Shown piece by piece: positions 33,066 to 41,208 of a stretch of 64,000 nt of DNA. The stretch lies in contig DATKLX010000229.1 in assembly GCA_035542155.1 (NCBI GenBank), positions 1-64,000 on the forward strand. Direction: 5' to 3'. Both the position numbers and the translations under genes were made by a program. This DNA comes from DATKLX01 sp035542155 (GTDB taxonomy: Bacteria; Chloroflexota; Anaerolineae; Anaerolineales; Anaerolineaceae). The notes below the pieces were generated by a model. It ran no database searches. It was not told the origin of the DNA and saw only the letters and a program-made list of their open reading frames with translations. Position 1 is the stretch's first letter; every line of letters begins with the position of its first letter.

Positions 33066-34985
33066 TTGCTAACCCCCCAGGAAATTCAAAACCGCCTCGA
33101 GCGGATTTTACTCAGTGTCCAGAAACCGGGCCGCTACGTCGGCGGTGAATACAACCAGGTTGTCAAAGATTGGGAACAAATTCAAACCAGGGTGGCGCTG
33201 ATCTTTCCCGACATCTACGATATCGGCCTGCCAAACCTGGGGTTGGCGATTCTGTACGACCTGCTTAACCAGCGCCCCGACGTCCTGGCGGAGCGCGCCT
33301 ATAGCCCCTGGCTGGACATGGAAGTAGCTATGCGCAGCGCCGGGATCCCACTGTACAGCCTGGAGACCAGACACCCCCTGGCGGCGTTCGATATCCTCGG
33401 GTTTTCCCTGCCCTACGAGACCTTGTATACCAACGTGCTCAACGCACTCGACCTCAGCCAGATTCCCCTGTATGCCTCCGAGCGCACGGGAAAAAACCCG
33501 CTGGTGATCGCCGGCGGCCATGCCACATTTAACCCTGAGCCGATGCACGCGTTTATCGATGCATTCGTGATCGGGGAGGGAGAAGAAGCGATCCTGGATA
33601 TCGTCCGCGCGCAGCAGGCCTGGAAATCAGCGGGTGAGACGCGAGCGGACCTGCTCCAGGCCCTGGCGAAAATCCCCGGGGTGTACGTTCCATCCCTGTA
33701 CCGCGTCTCCTACCAGGAGGACGGGCGGTTGGAAAAAATCGAAGCCCGAGAAGGCGCTCCCACCCGGATTACCAAGCGGATCGTGGCCAGGCTGCCCAAG
33801 CCTACCACCCGCTTTCTGGTCCCTTCGGTGGACGTGGTTCACAACCGGGTCGCCGTCGAAATCATGCGCGGCTGCACTCGCGGGTGCCGCTTCTGCCACG
33901 CCGGGATGATCAATCGGCCGGTGCGGGAGAGGCCAATCGAGGAGATCACCGCCGCTCTCGAAGAAGCTTTGAGCTATACCGGCTTCGAGGAGATCGCCCT
34001 GTTATCCCTATCTTCCTCTGACTACACGCATATCCTCGACCTGGTCGATCAGCTAAGCCGCCGCTTTGCCAGCCGCCACGTCCACATCACCCTGCCCTCT
34101 TTGCGGATTGAATCCTTCTCCGTTGAGTTGATGGACCGGCTGAAAGACTCCCGCGCATCGGGAGGCTTTACCCTGGCTCCCGAGGCAGCCACCGAGCGCA
34201 TGCGCCGCATCATCAATAAACCAGTCGCGACCGAACAGCTCCTGGAAACCGCGCGCGCCATCTACGATCACGGCTGGACGAGCATCAAGCTGTATTTCAT
34301 GATCGGCCACCCATCCGAAACGATCGAAGACGTCCAGGCCATCGTGGGCCTGTGCAAGGCAGTCCTGGCGGAAGGCCGACGCAGGATCGGCGGCAAGGCC
34401 AGAGTCCATGCAGGGGTGAGCACCTTCGTCCCCAAGCCGCATACGCCCTTCCAGTGGGTCCCCTGCGACACAGCAGATCAGATCCGCGCCAAGCAAGATC
34501 TGCTCAAGCGAGAGCTGCGCAACCCGGGCATCAAGCTGACCTGGACGGAACCGGAGGACACATTCCTCGAATCCTGGCTTTCCCGCGGAGACCGGAGACT
34601 CGCGGAGGTTATTTACACGGCCTGGAAGCTGGGGGCGAAATTCGACGCCTGGCAAGACCAGTACCGCTATCCACTCTGGGTCGAGGCGTTCCAGAGCGCC
34701 AGCCTGGACCCCGATTTCTACAGCCACCGCCAACGGGATCTCGATGAGGTCCTGCCCTGGGCGCACATCAGCGCCGCCGTACGCCCGGCGCATCTGAAGG
34801 AAGAGTACCGCTGGAGCCTGGAAGGCAGACTGCGGGACGATTGCCGTGAGCAGTGCTATGCCTGTGGAATTCTGCCACAGTTCGCAGCGCTACGCACGCA
34901 GAACCCCGGTCCAGCCTGGAAATGCCCGGAAGTCAAACCCAAGGACCAGAGCGCGCGAAAGCCTCGAATGTTAGTCCCCAATTGA
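33066..34985 (+). CDS. TIGR03960-family B12-binding-like radical SAM protein
   Basis: The 639-residue product begins at a TTG (33066), with AGGAGA a few bases upstream. An N-terminal B12-binding-like domain (about 25-190) precedes the radical SAM core with the cluster motif CTRGCRFCHAG near residue 272. The C-terminal part ends with a Cys-containing tail (CREQCYACGILPQF). The reaction of this family is not known. The adjacent TIGR03936 partner suggests one functional unit, and in some species the two are fused. Confidence 0.93.
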   Translation: MLTPQEIQNRLERILLSVQKPGRYVGGEYNQVVKDWEQIQTRVALIFPDIYDIGLPNLGLAILYDLLNQRPDVLAERAYSPWLDMEVAMRSAGIPLYSLETRHPLAAFDILGFSLPYETLYTNVLNALDLSQIPLYASERTGKNPLVIAGGHATFNPEPMHAFIDAFVIGEGEEAILDIVRAQQAWKSAGETRADLLQALAKIPGVYVPSLYRVSYQEDGRLEKIEAREGAPTRITKRIVARLPKPTTRFLVPSVDVVHNRVAVEIMRGCTRGCRFCHAGMINRPVRERPIEEITAALEEALSYTGFEEIALLSLSSSDYTHILDLVDQLSRRFASRHVHITLPSLRIESFSVELMDRLKDSRASGGFTLAPEAATERMRRIINKPVATEQLLETARAIYDHGWTSIKLYFMIGHPSETIEDVQAIVGLCKAVLAEGRRRIGGKARVHAGVSTFVPKPHTPFQWVPCDTADQIRAKQDLLKRELRNPGIKLTWTEPEDTFLESWLSRGDRRLAEVIYTAWKLGAKFDAWQDQYRYPLWVEAFQSASLDPDFYSHRQRDLDEVLPWAHISAAVRPAHLKEEYRWSLEGRLRDDCREQCYACGILPQFAALRTQNPGPAWKCPEVKPKDQSARKPRMLVPN

Positions 34986-35006
34986 CAAGCCTAAGGAGCT
35001 TTATCA

Positions 35007-35672
35007 TTGGAGAACCCGGATTCCACATACCGTTACCGCATCTACTACAAAAAAGGGGAAGCGATCCGCTATATCGGCCATCTCGACCTGCACCGCGCCT
35101 GGGAGCGCAGCCTGCGGCGAGCCGGACTGCCGATGACCTTCAGCCAGGGTTACCATCCTCAGCCGCGTATGCAGCAGGCCTGCGCCCTTCCGCTGGGTTT
35201 TACCAGCCTGGGCGAGGTGATAGACGTCTGGCTGGTGAATGAATACTCGCCGGCAGAGATCCAGCAGGCCCTCAACCGCGCCGTCCCGCCTGGGCTGGAG
35301 ATCACCGCCATCGAAATGGTAGATCTCAAATCCCCGCCGCTGCAAACCCGGGTCAGGTCGAGCCGCTACCTGGCAACCCTCCTGGATCCGGCGAAGGGAG
35401 ACGAGGTAATAGCCCGCGTCACGGATCTGCTCAATTCGACCAGTCTTCCCCGCGAGCGGAGAGGCAAATCCTACGATTTACGGCCCTTGATCGAGGCATT
35501 ATCCGCGGATGACTGCGTCGAGCAGCCGGGTAAGGTTCGAATCCATATGCTGCTTTCAGCGCGAGAAGGGGCTACCGGCCGGCCGGAAGAGGTCCTTGAA
35601 AGCCTGGGGCTGGATCCGTTGGGAGCGCAGATCCAGCGGGTCGAGCTGGTTTTCGCCGATCCCCGAGGATAG
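35007..35672 (+). CDS. TIGR03936-family radical SAM-associated protein
   Basis: The 221-residue product starts at a TTG preceded by AAGGAG. It has the family landmark YRIYYKKGEAIRYIGHLDLHRAWERSLRRAGLP at its N-terminus and QGYHPQPRMQQACALPLGF near residue 50. It is always found with, or fused to, the TIGR03960 radical SAM protein, encoded 21 bases upstream. Its role is unknown. tRNA-Arg follows after 46 bases, with its own promoter. Confidence 0.92.
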   Translation: MENPDSTYRYRIYYKKGEAIRYIGHLDLHRAWERSLRRAGLPMTFSQGYHPQPRMQQACALPLGFTSLGEVIDVWLVNEYSPAEIQQALNRAVPPGLEITAIEMVDLKSPPLQTRVRSSRYLATLLDPAKGDEVIARVTDLLNSTSLPRERRGKSYDLRPLIEALSADDCVEQPGKVRIHMLLSAREGATGRPEEVLESLGLDPLGAQIQRVELVFADPRG

Positions 35673-35687
35673 CGCTATCCATTTCCG

Positions 35688-35696
35688 TGGTAAAAT
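35688..35696 (+). promoter_or_regulatory. Extended -10 promoter of tRNA-Arg
   Basis: TGGTAAAAT (TGn extended -10) lies 22 bases upstream of the mature 5' end of the tRNA. No clear -35 is seen. Confidence 0.4.
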
Positions 35697-35718
35697 AGGG
35701 TTGCTCTTTCGGGAACCC

Positions 35719-35790
35719 GTCCCTGTAGCTCAGTGGATAGAGCGTCGGCCTCCGGAGCCGAAAGCGGGAGTTCGAGCCTCCCCAGGGACG
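35719..35790 (+). tRNA. tRNA-Arg (anticodon CCG)
   Basis: The cloverleaf can be folded by eye. The acceptor stem is GTCCCTG/CAGGGAC, the D stem GCTC/GAGC, the anticodon stem TCGGC/GCCGA with loop CTCCGGA, and the T stem GGGAG/CTCCC. The loop gives anticodon CCG, which reads the CGG arginine codon. The 3' CCA is not encoded. Confidence 0.95.
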
Positions 35791-35833
35791 CCTGAAACCT
35801 GGCCTATTACCCGGGTACAATTACCGTCCGCCG

Positions 35834-35860
35834 ATCAGCGCCGCAATTCATGGCGCTGAT
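35834..35860. repeat. Hairpin downstream of tRNA-Arg
   Basis: ATCAGCGCC and GGCGCTGAT form a nine-pair stem with a nine-base loop, 43 bases after the tRNA. No T-run follows. A second small stem, CCAG/CTGG, follows near 35870-35884. They may end tRNA transcription. Confidence 0.5.
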
Positions 35861-35894
35861 TGGCGTTAACCCCAGATTATCTGGGTACAAATAT

Positions 35895-35923
35895 TTGCGG
35901 AAAGGATTAATATTCACTATAAT
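35895..35923 (+). promoter_or_regulatory. Promoter of the S2P leader
   Basis: TTGCGG, a 17-base spacer and TATAAT form a near-consensus promoter. The expected transcript would start near 35930, leaving about 270 untranslated bases before the S2P gene at 36204. Confidence 0.65.
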
Positions 35924-35929
35924 AGATAA

Positions 35930-36203
35930 AAATAGATCGAATTCACCTGGCAAGCTGGGTGAGAGAATGACCCTCGTACCGATGCTCGTCGGGCGATACA
36001 AGTGAGGTCAAAGCTTGTATCGCTGATTGTTATATTTATAAAAATCTTACAGAAAATAAATTAATTGTATACCTGTGTGGTGTAGGATTTAATCGAAAGA
36101 AGACTATTAAAGTCAGGTGGCACTTGACTAAACGAATTGCTTCTGTTTTTCTTTAAGAGAAATCAAGCCTTATCGTTGGGGTGGTCAGGAGACGGTTCTT
36201 ACA
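35930..36203 (+). other. Long structured leader, or small RNA, upstream of the S2P gene
   Basis: This gene-free stretch holds two hairpins. One has a seven-pair stem, CACCTGG/CTGGGTG, at 35944-35961. The other has a ten-pair stem, GCGATACAAG/CTTGTATCGC, at 35993-36023. Between them is a 12-codon frame (35967-36005, MTLVPMLVGRYK) preceded by GGTGA, whose stop codon lies in the loop of the second hairpin. The rest, to 36180, is AT-rich. It may be a regulatory 5' leader or an independent small RNA. I cannot match it to a known riboswitch class. Confidence 0.4.
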
Positions 36204-37298
36204 ATGAACGCAAATATACGCTTGGGCCGGATTGGCGGTGTACCAGTTGGCCTGCATTGGAGCTGGTTTATCGTTTTCTTTTTAGTGACTGGCTCTCTCT
36301 CGATGGGATATTTCGTCATCGAGGATACGCTGCTTAATCCGACCTTAAATTGGGTGCTGGGCATTTCGACCAGCCTGTTGTTCTTCTTGTCTGTATTGAT
36401 CCACGAATTGGGCCATGCAGTAGTTGCGATCCGCGCCGGTATTCCTGTCCGCAATATCGTATTATTCATTTTTGGCGGGATGGCTACCATCACCGAAGAA
36501 CCAAGTTCGGCCAGGACCGAATTCAAGATCGCGATCGCCGGTCCATTGGCCAGCCTTCTTCTTGCGGTATTCTTTGGGTTGATCAGCCTGATCTTCGCGG
36601 ATATCCCCTTTTTGGGGATCTCGGCGAAATGGCTGGGATTAGTAAATCTGGCTCTGGCCGGTTTCAACATGCTCCCCGGGTTTCCACTCGACGGCGGTAG
36701 GGTTTTCCGCGCGATCCTTTGGGCAATCACCAAAAATTTCCAACAGGCCACGCGGGTCGCTTCGATCAGTGGACAGATCGTAGCCTTTGGTTTTATCGGT
36801 TTCGGAATATTCACGCTGTTTGGCGGGAACCTGGTCAACGGGCTATGGCTGGCCTTTATTGGCTGGTTCCTCCAGAACGCCGCACTTGCTTCGCGCCAGC
36901 ATACCGACCAGCAGCATGTCCTGGATACGTTCAAGGTATCCCAGGTGATGTCGCATGACCTGGAGAGCGTTCCGGGGAAGCTTTCGATCACGAAACTGGT
37001 CGAGGAAAAATTTTTACCCAGCGGGAAGCACCTCTTTCTGATTGCCGAAAACGGCCAGCCGAAAGGAATGATATCCCTCCACGAGGTCACGGTGATCCCC
37101 AGGATGGAGTGGGATACCACCGCCATCGAACAGGTGATGACCCCCTGGGACAAACTGGTTCAGGTGCAGGCAGATATGGCGTTGGGTCTGGCGATCGATG
37201 CGATGGATTTTGCAAAAGCCAGCCTGGCCCCGGTTGTGGAGGAAGGGCAAATCGCTGGCCTCCTCTCAAGGGAGCAAATTGCCCGCTATGTCAGATAG
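36204..37298 (+). CDS. Site-2 protease family protein (M50) with CBS region
   Basis: The 364-residue membrane metalloprotease has the zinc motif HELGH (67-71) within a hydrophobic helix. The second-site motif NMLPGFPLDGGR is near residue 155. Five to six membrane segments fill the first 240 residues. The C-terminal part (about 250-360) is a pair of CBS-like repeats (VSQVMSHDLESVP and IEQVMTPWDKLVQVQ), typical of the SpoIVFB/Rv2625-like branch. These enzymes cleave substrates inside the membrane, and CBS repeats usually sense nucleotides. A GGAGA site lies upstream of the ATG. Confidence 0.93.
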   Translation: MNANIRLGRIGGVPVGLHWSWFIVFFLVTGSLSMGYFVIEDTLLNPTLNWVLGISTSLLFFLSVLIHELGHAVVAIRAGIPVRNIVLFIFGGMATITEEPSSARTEFKIAIAGPLASLLLAVFFGLISLIFADIPFLGISAKWLGLVNLALAGFNMLPGFPLDGGRVFRAILWAITKNFQQATRVASISGQIVAFGFIGFGIFTLFGGNLVNGLWLAFIGWFLQNAALASRQHTDQQHVLDTFKVSQVMSHDLESVPGKLSITKLVEEKFLPSGKHLFLIAENGQPKGMISLHEVTVIPRMEWDTTAIEQVMTPWDKLVQVQADMALGLAIDAMDFAKASLAPVVEEGQIAGLLSREQIARYVR

Positions 37299-37370
37299 CA
37301 TAACAAAATTTGCAAGAAATTCTGGCGGTCCGCGGACCTGTGAACCGCTTTTAGAACATCGAGAAGATAT

Positions 37371-37405
37371 TATAATCATAGCAATTCACTCAATGGGTGA
37401 ATTGC
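37371..37405 (+). promoter_or_regulatory. -10 box and palindrome before the zinc metallopeptidase
   Basis: TATAAT at 37371-37376 is followed by a palindrome with nine-base arms (GCAATTCAC/GTGAATTGC at 37381-37389 and 37397-37405), which covers the expected transcription start. It may be an operator or a 5' hairpin of the message. AGGAG follows at 37408. Confidence 0.5.
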
Positions 37406-37420
37406 ATAGGAGTTAAAAAA

Positions 37421-38131
37421 ATGTATCCTTTCTTTTTCCCTGGGTACGGACTGTATATTCTTTTCAGCCTGCCCGCACTGTTGCTAGGCTTTTGGGCGCA
37501 GATCAAAGTCCAATCAGCCTTTCAAAAATTTTCCCGGGTACGCAGCTATACCGGCCTGACCGGCGCGGAAGTCGCCGCGCGTATGCTGAACAATACCGGT
37601 TTGAACGACGTCCACGTCGAGGAAACAGGTGGTTTTCTCTCGGATAATTACGATCCCAGATCGCGCGTTCTGCGCCTGAGCCCGGATGTGTACCGTGGAA
37701 ACAGCCTGGCAGCGGCGGGTGTCGCCGCGCACGAGGCAGGGCACGCGCTGCAGCACAAGGAAGGCTATGCCTTTCTGAGCGCGCGAAGCGCAATGGTGCC
37801 AGCGGTCCAGGTGGGAAGCTGGCTGGGTCCAGTGATTTTCTTCGTCGGCCTTTTCCTGTCTGGGCAAACCGGTTATATGGTGAGCTGGATTGGAGTAATC
37901 CTGTTCGCTGCAGTCGCCCTGTTCGCGCTGATCACCCTGCCGGTTGAGTTCGACGCCAGCCGGAAAGCCAAAGCCTGGCTGTCGACCTCGGGCGTGCTCT
38001 ACCAGCAGGAAATGGGCGGCGTGAACGCTGTCCTCGACGCAGCCGCATTGACCTACGTGGCCGCCGCGGTCCAGGCGATTTCCACACTCCTGTATTATGG
38101 CTTCCTGCTGATGGGCAGAAGGCGGAATTAG
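37421..38131 (+). CDS. Neutral zinc metallopeptidase (YugP family)
   Basis: The 236-residue membrane protein, from the ATG at 37421 (MYPFFFPGYGLYILFSL), belongs to the DUF2268-like/YugP zinc metallopeptidase family (Peptidase_Mx). The zinc motif HEAGHALQH begins at H104, and a membrane helix lies at each side (about 8-28, 125-145, 150-172). A further one lies near the C-terminus. The cytosolic or luminal side of the active site cannot be read. It is the second membrane protease in a row after the S2P gene. Ends with a hairpin terminator. Confidence 0.9.
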   Translation: MYPFFFPGYGLYILFSLPALLLGFWAQIKVQSAFQKFSRVRSYTGLTGAEVAARMLNNTGLNDVHVEETGGFLSDNYDPRSRVLRLSPDVYRGNSLAAAGVAAHEAGHALQHKEGYAFLSARSAMVPAVQVGSWLGPVIFFVGLFLSGQTGYMVSWIGVILFAAVALFALITLPVEFDASRKAKAWLSTSGVLYQQEMGGVNAVLDAAALTYVAAAVQAISTLLYYGFLLMGRRRN

Positions 38132-38152
38132 TCGTCAATGAAAAGTTTGCAA

Positions 38153-38181
38153 CTGACCCCCGAAGATCATTCGGGGGTCAG
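38153..38181 (+). terminator. Hairpin terminator after the zinc metallopeptidase
   Basis: Two perfectly paired 12-base arms (CTGACCCCCGAA and its complement) are separated by GATCA. The T-run is missing but the stem is very stable. Confidence 0.65.
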
Positions 38182-38242
38182 CTAATTTATATTGGGTAGG
38201 CTCGCCGTTTCATCGTACAATCGGATTGGCTTGGATGTTTTT

Positions 38243-40513
38243 ATGAGATGCGCCCGTTCCCCAAAATTTTCCGCTGCCAGGGTTTCTCTGACGATCCTGG
38301 TCGGTTGGCTGCTGGTCAGCGCCTGCCAGCCTTACCAGCCTGTTCCAGATAGAATCCCTTTCCACTTCCAGGACTGGAAGCTCGCCGATCTGCGCCTTCT
38401 ACAGAATCCGCCGGAGGAGGTTCCGGCTGAACTCGCCCTGGTCGCGTTATACACGCGCGAGCTTGCAGCGGATATCCAGATCCGCGTGGATTTTCTCGCC
38501 AGCCGGCCGGAGCCGGATTGCGACCTCTATCTGTTTTTTGATGCTCAGCCCGGAGGCGGAGGAGGAAAACCACTGCTGGCGGTTAAAGACCAAATCCAAT
38601 GGGATTTCGCCATCATCCTGCCGGCTGGTGGTCCCGGACTGGTTTTCCGGCCGGATGGAAGCACCATCCCGGCTCTGATCCCCAGGTATTCCCGTGACAG
38701 CCTGATCGGCGATCTGGTTTTAACTTTGCGGAAGGAGCAGTTCCCCGGAAACCCGCGCCATTACCAGGTGGTAGTATTTTCAACATCGCCGGGAAGTAAG
38801 CTGCCGGCGGGAAACATCGGACCTGCCTGGAACGACACCACCCCACCACGGCCCGCGCCGGTGCTGCTCGCGTTCTGGAACACCTTGCCAGCCGCTACCC
38901 CCGCTCAAACTCTGCGCCGTTGGGATGGTGCGCACACCGGCCCGCTTGGCCAGCGCCATGGCCTCAAAGAGCTGATCGACGCAAGCGCGTCCAATAACGT
39001 TCCGGTGGGATTGCTGGATTTAAAAAAACCAGCCAGCCTGCAAGCGCTGGATTATCTGGGCGTAATCCCATGGATCCAGGATCTGACAGCAAGCGGCCTT
39101 CTGCTCCTGCCTGACACCGCCTGGGGAGATCCGTATCTCCTGCGTGGACTGTATTCCAGCCGGGATAGCGCAGCTCGATTCGGGATCAAGCCGAGCGCCT
39201 TCCTGTATGGCGCCTTGCGATCCGCGCTGCCAGAGGAATACCGTTTCGTATTTGCCCGTCTCCAGGATTCCAGCCACCTGGCAAGGAGGGGGAACCATAT
39301 CTTCGTACCGCTTCCCGCTAACAACGGCGCCGAATTTGACCTGGAACATCCAGAAACCGGCCTGACCATAGCGGCCCGGCGGCAGACCATAGCGGTCGCC
39401 CTTTCACCCGACCCATCTGACCTGCTCGCGCTGGGTGGCTCGCTCCCGGAAAGTCTGTGGGGCGACTCGATCACCGCGGCCCAGGCGATGGGCTATCTCG
39501 GCGGTCATCCCTGGATCCAGATGCTCGATGAGAGTGGATTGGAAACTCTCCCCCCTGCCGCAAACGGGTCCCACCCTCTTTGCCCGGATTGGGCCTGCCT
39601 GATCCCGGCAGAAAATGACGCCCAGGACCCGGCTGTAGCGGTCCTGCGACAGGAGCTGGAGGCTATGCCACAAAGCGCCATCCACGATCTGGCCTGGGAT
39701 ACTTACCTGCGCCTGACCGATCCTGATCCTGACTCGAAACGGATGGCATTAAACCGGGAATACCTCCCCGAGATTCGGGAACTGGTCCGCGCCGCAAGCT
39801 GGGCTAACGACCCTGTGAACCTCTCCACCTGCACGTTCGAAGCCGGGGTATTCGGAAAACCCGGCTGCATGCTGGCAAATCAGAATTTATTCCTGATCAT
39901 CGATCCTGAAAAAGCCTTGATCCAGTATGCTTTCGGGTTGATCCATAACAAACCGGTTCAGATGATTGGGCCTTCCTCCCAATTAGATGTGGGACTGGGT
40001 GACCCGGCAGAATGGCAGCCAGGGAAAGGCTTCTTCTCCGATCCGCAGGTGATCCCTGGAGCTTTCTGGGACCAAACCACGTCTACAGGATCTTTCAGGG
40101 TTGAAATTCATTCCGGAGAAATGGTTTTTTCACGGGCCGAGCCGCACCTGACCAAACTCATCCACCTCGAAGGCAGCCACCTGATCGTCAGCTTTGAGAC
40201 GCAATCTCCGGTTCAAACCACCCTGCCGCTTTTGGTGAATTCGTTACAGGGTGGCATACAGGACCGGTTTGGAAGCTATGCGTTCGAACCCACCGATGGC
40301 GGCTGGCGTTGGGGGATCTCTCAAGGTCCAACCGTCGAGGTCTGGACCAACGGGTCCGGTGAGTTTACCTCATTCCTGGAATCGCGTTCCCTGATGGCAA
40401 ATCCAGAAAACCCCGACCGGGATTACCCTGCCGGACATTACCTGCCATTTCCGCTGGCAGTGATCCACATTTCAGTGGAGAAATATTTCACAGTCAGCAT
40501 GGCCATTCAGTAG
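38243..40513 (+). CDS. Large lipoprotein of unknown function
   Basis: I do not recognise this 756-residue protein as a whole. From the ATG at 38243 it has a lipoprotein signal (basic N-terminus, hydrophobic core, lipobox LVSAC with the lipidated Cys near residue 28). The middle (about 230-520) contains alternating segments such as KELIDASASNNVPVGLLDL and HPWIQMLDESGLETLPP, which resemble glycoside hydrolase or polysaccharide deacetylase barrels, but no certain catalytic motif can be named. The last 200 residues look beta-rich. It probably sits on the outer face of the membrane. An alternative start is at 38192. Confidence 0.7.
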   Translation: MRCARSPKFSAARVSLTILVGWLLVSACQPYQPVPDRIPFHFQDWKLADLRLLQNPPEEVPAELALVALYTRELAADIQIRVDFLASRPEPDCDLYLFFDAQPGGGGGKPLLAVKDQIQWDFAIILPAGGPGLVFRPDGSTIPALIPRYSRDSLIGDLVLTLRKEQFPGNPRHYQVVVFSTSPGSKLPAGNIGPAWNDTTPPRPAPVLLAFWNTLPAATPAQTLRRWDGAHTGPLGQRHGLKELIDASASNNVPVGLLDLKKPASLQALDYLGVIPWIQDLTASGLLLLPDTAWGDPYLLRGLYSSRDSAARFGIKPSAFLYGALRSALPEEYRFVFARLQDSSHLARRGNHIFVPLPANNGAEFDLEHPETGLTIAARRQTIAVALSPDPSDLLALGGSLPESLWGDSITAAQAMGYLGGHPWIQMLDESGLETLPPAANGSHPLCPDWACLIPAENDAQDPAVAVLRQELEAMPQSAIHDLAWDTYLRLTDPDPDSKRMALNREYLPEIRELVRAASWANDPVNLSTCTFEAGVFGKPGCMLANQNLFLIIDPEKALIQYAFGLIHNKPVQMIGPSSQLDVGLGDPAEWQPGKGFFSDPQVIPGAFWDQTTSTGSFRVEIHSGEMVFSRAEPHLTKLIHLEGSHLIVSFETQSPVQTTLPLLVNSLQGGIQDRFGSYAFEPTDGGWRWGISQGPTVEVWTNGSGEFTSFLESRSLMANPENPDRDYPAGHYLPFPLAVIHISVEKYFTVSMAIQ

Positions 40514-40516
40514 TAT

Positions 40517-40557
40517 TTGTGATAAATTTGACTAAATGACCCTTTTTCTGCTATGAT
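40517..40557 (+). promoter_or_regulatory. rex promoter overlapped by a Rex-like operator
   Basis: TTGACT (40528-40533), an 18-base spacer and TATGAT (40552-40557) form the promoter. A Rex-type site, TTGTGA-N6-TGACTA at 40517-40534 (consensus TTGTGA-N6-TCACAA, right half imperfect), overlaps the -35. This suggests Rex represses its own gene. Confidence 0.5.
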
Positions 40558-40587
40558 TGTACTGATCTCATACACTGGATGGAGTAG

Positions 40588-41208
40588 ATGACTGATAAAC
40601 CAATCCCTGATGTCATTGTCGGCCGATTACCCCGCTATCTCCGCGCCCTGCGGCAAATGAGCGAAGCAGGGGCTCAAACCACCTCTTCACAGGAATTGGG
40701 CGAACGTCTGGGCATCTCCGCTGCCCAAATCCGCAAAGACCTATCCCAGTTTGGTGAGTTTGGAAAACAGGGTACAGGATATTCGATCTCCTTTTTGGTG
40801 AGACAACTCCAGGCAATCTTGAAAGTTGACCGCACGTGGGAGATGGTGTTGGTCGGCGCCGGTGACCTGGGACACGCGATCGCCGGCTACAACGGGTTCG
40901 CCAACTGGGGCTTTCACGTAGCTATGGTATTTGATAACGACCCGCAGAAAATTGGTAAAAAGATCGACGAGTACACAATCTTGGATATGTCCGAGCTCAG
41001 CCCAAAGATAAAAGAATCAGGGATTCAGGTCGCCATGATCACCACGCCAGCTTCCGCGGCGCAAGAAGTGGTCGATCAGCTCGTCAAGGCGGGAATAAAA
41101 TCGATCCTCAATTACGCTCCAATCAATTTACACGTCCCGAACAGTGTAAAGGTCCAGTATATCGATCCGGTCATCCACCTGCAGCGGATGACCTATTACC
41201 TGGATTAA
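40588..41208 (+). CDS. rex: Redox-sensing transcriptional repressor Rex
   Basis: Rex senses the NADH/NAD+ ratio and represses fermentation and respiration genes. The 206-residue product has the N-terminal winged helix (about 5-80) with the recognition segment GISAAQIRKDLSQFGEFGKQGTGY. A C-terminal Rossmann fold follows with VLVGAGDLGHAIAGY (about 87-101). A Rex-like box overlaps the promoter. Its stop codon overlaps the stop of the convergent membrane protein gene. Confidence 0.95.
   Translation: MTDKPIPDVIVGRLPRYLRALRQMSEAGAQTTSSQELGERLGISAAQIRKDLSQFGEFGKQGTGYSISFLVRQLQAILKVDRTWEMVLVGAGDLGHAIAGYNGFANWGFHVAMVFDNDPQKIGKKIDEYTILDMSELSPKIKESGIQVAMITTPASAAQEVVDQLVKAGIKSILNYAPINLHVPNSVKVQYIDPVIHLQRMTYYLD

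Noticed and set aside
35930..36203. SRP RNA or 6S RNA
   Set aside because: The characteristic SRP Alu/GGAA loop motifs and the long 6S hairpin are not present.
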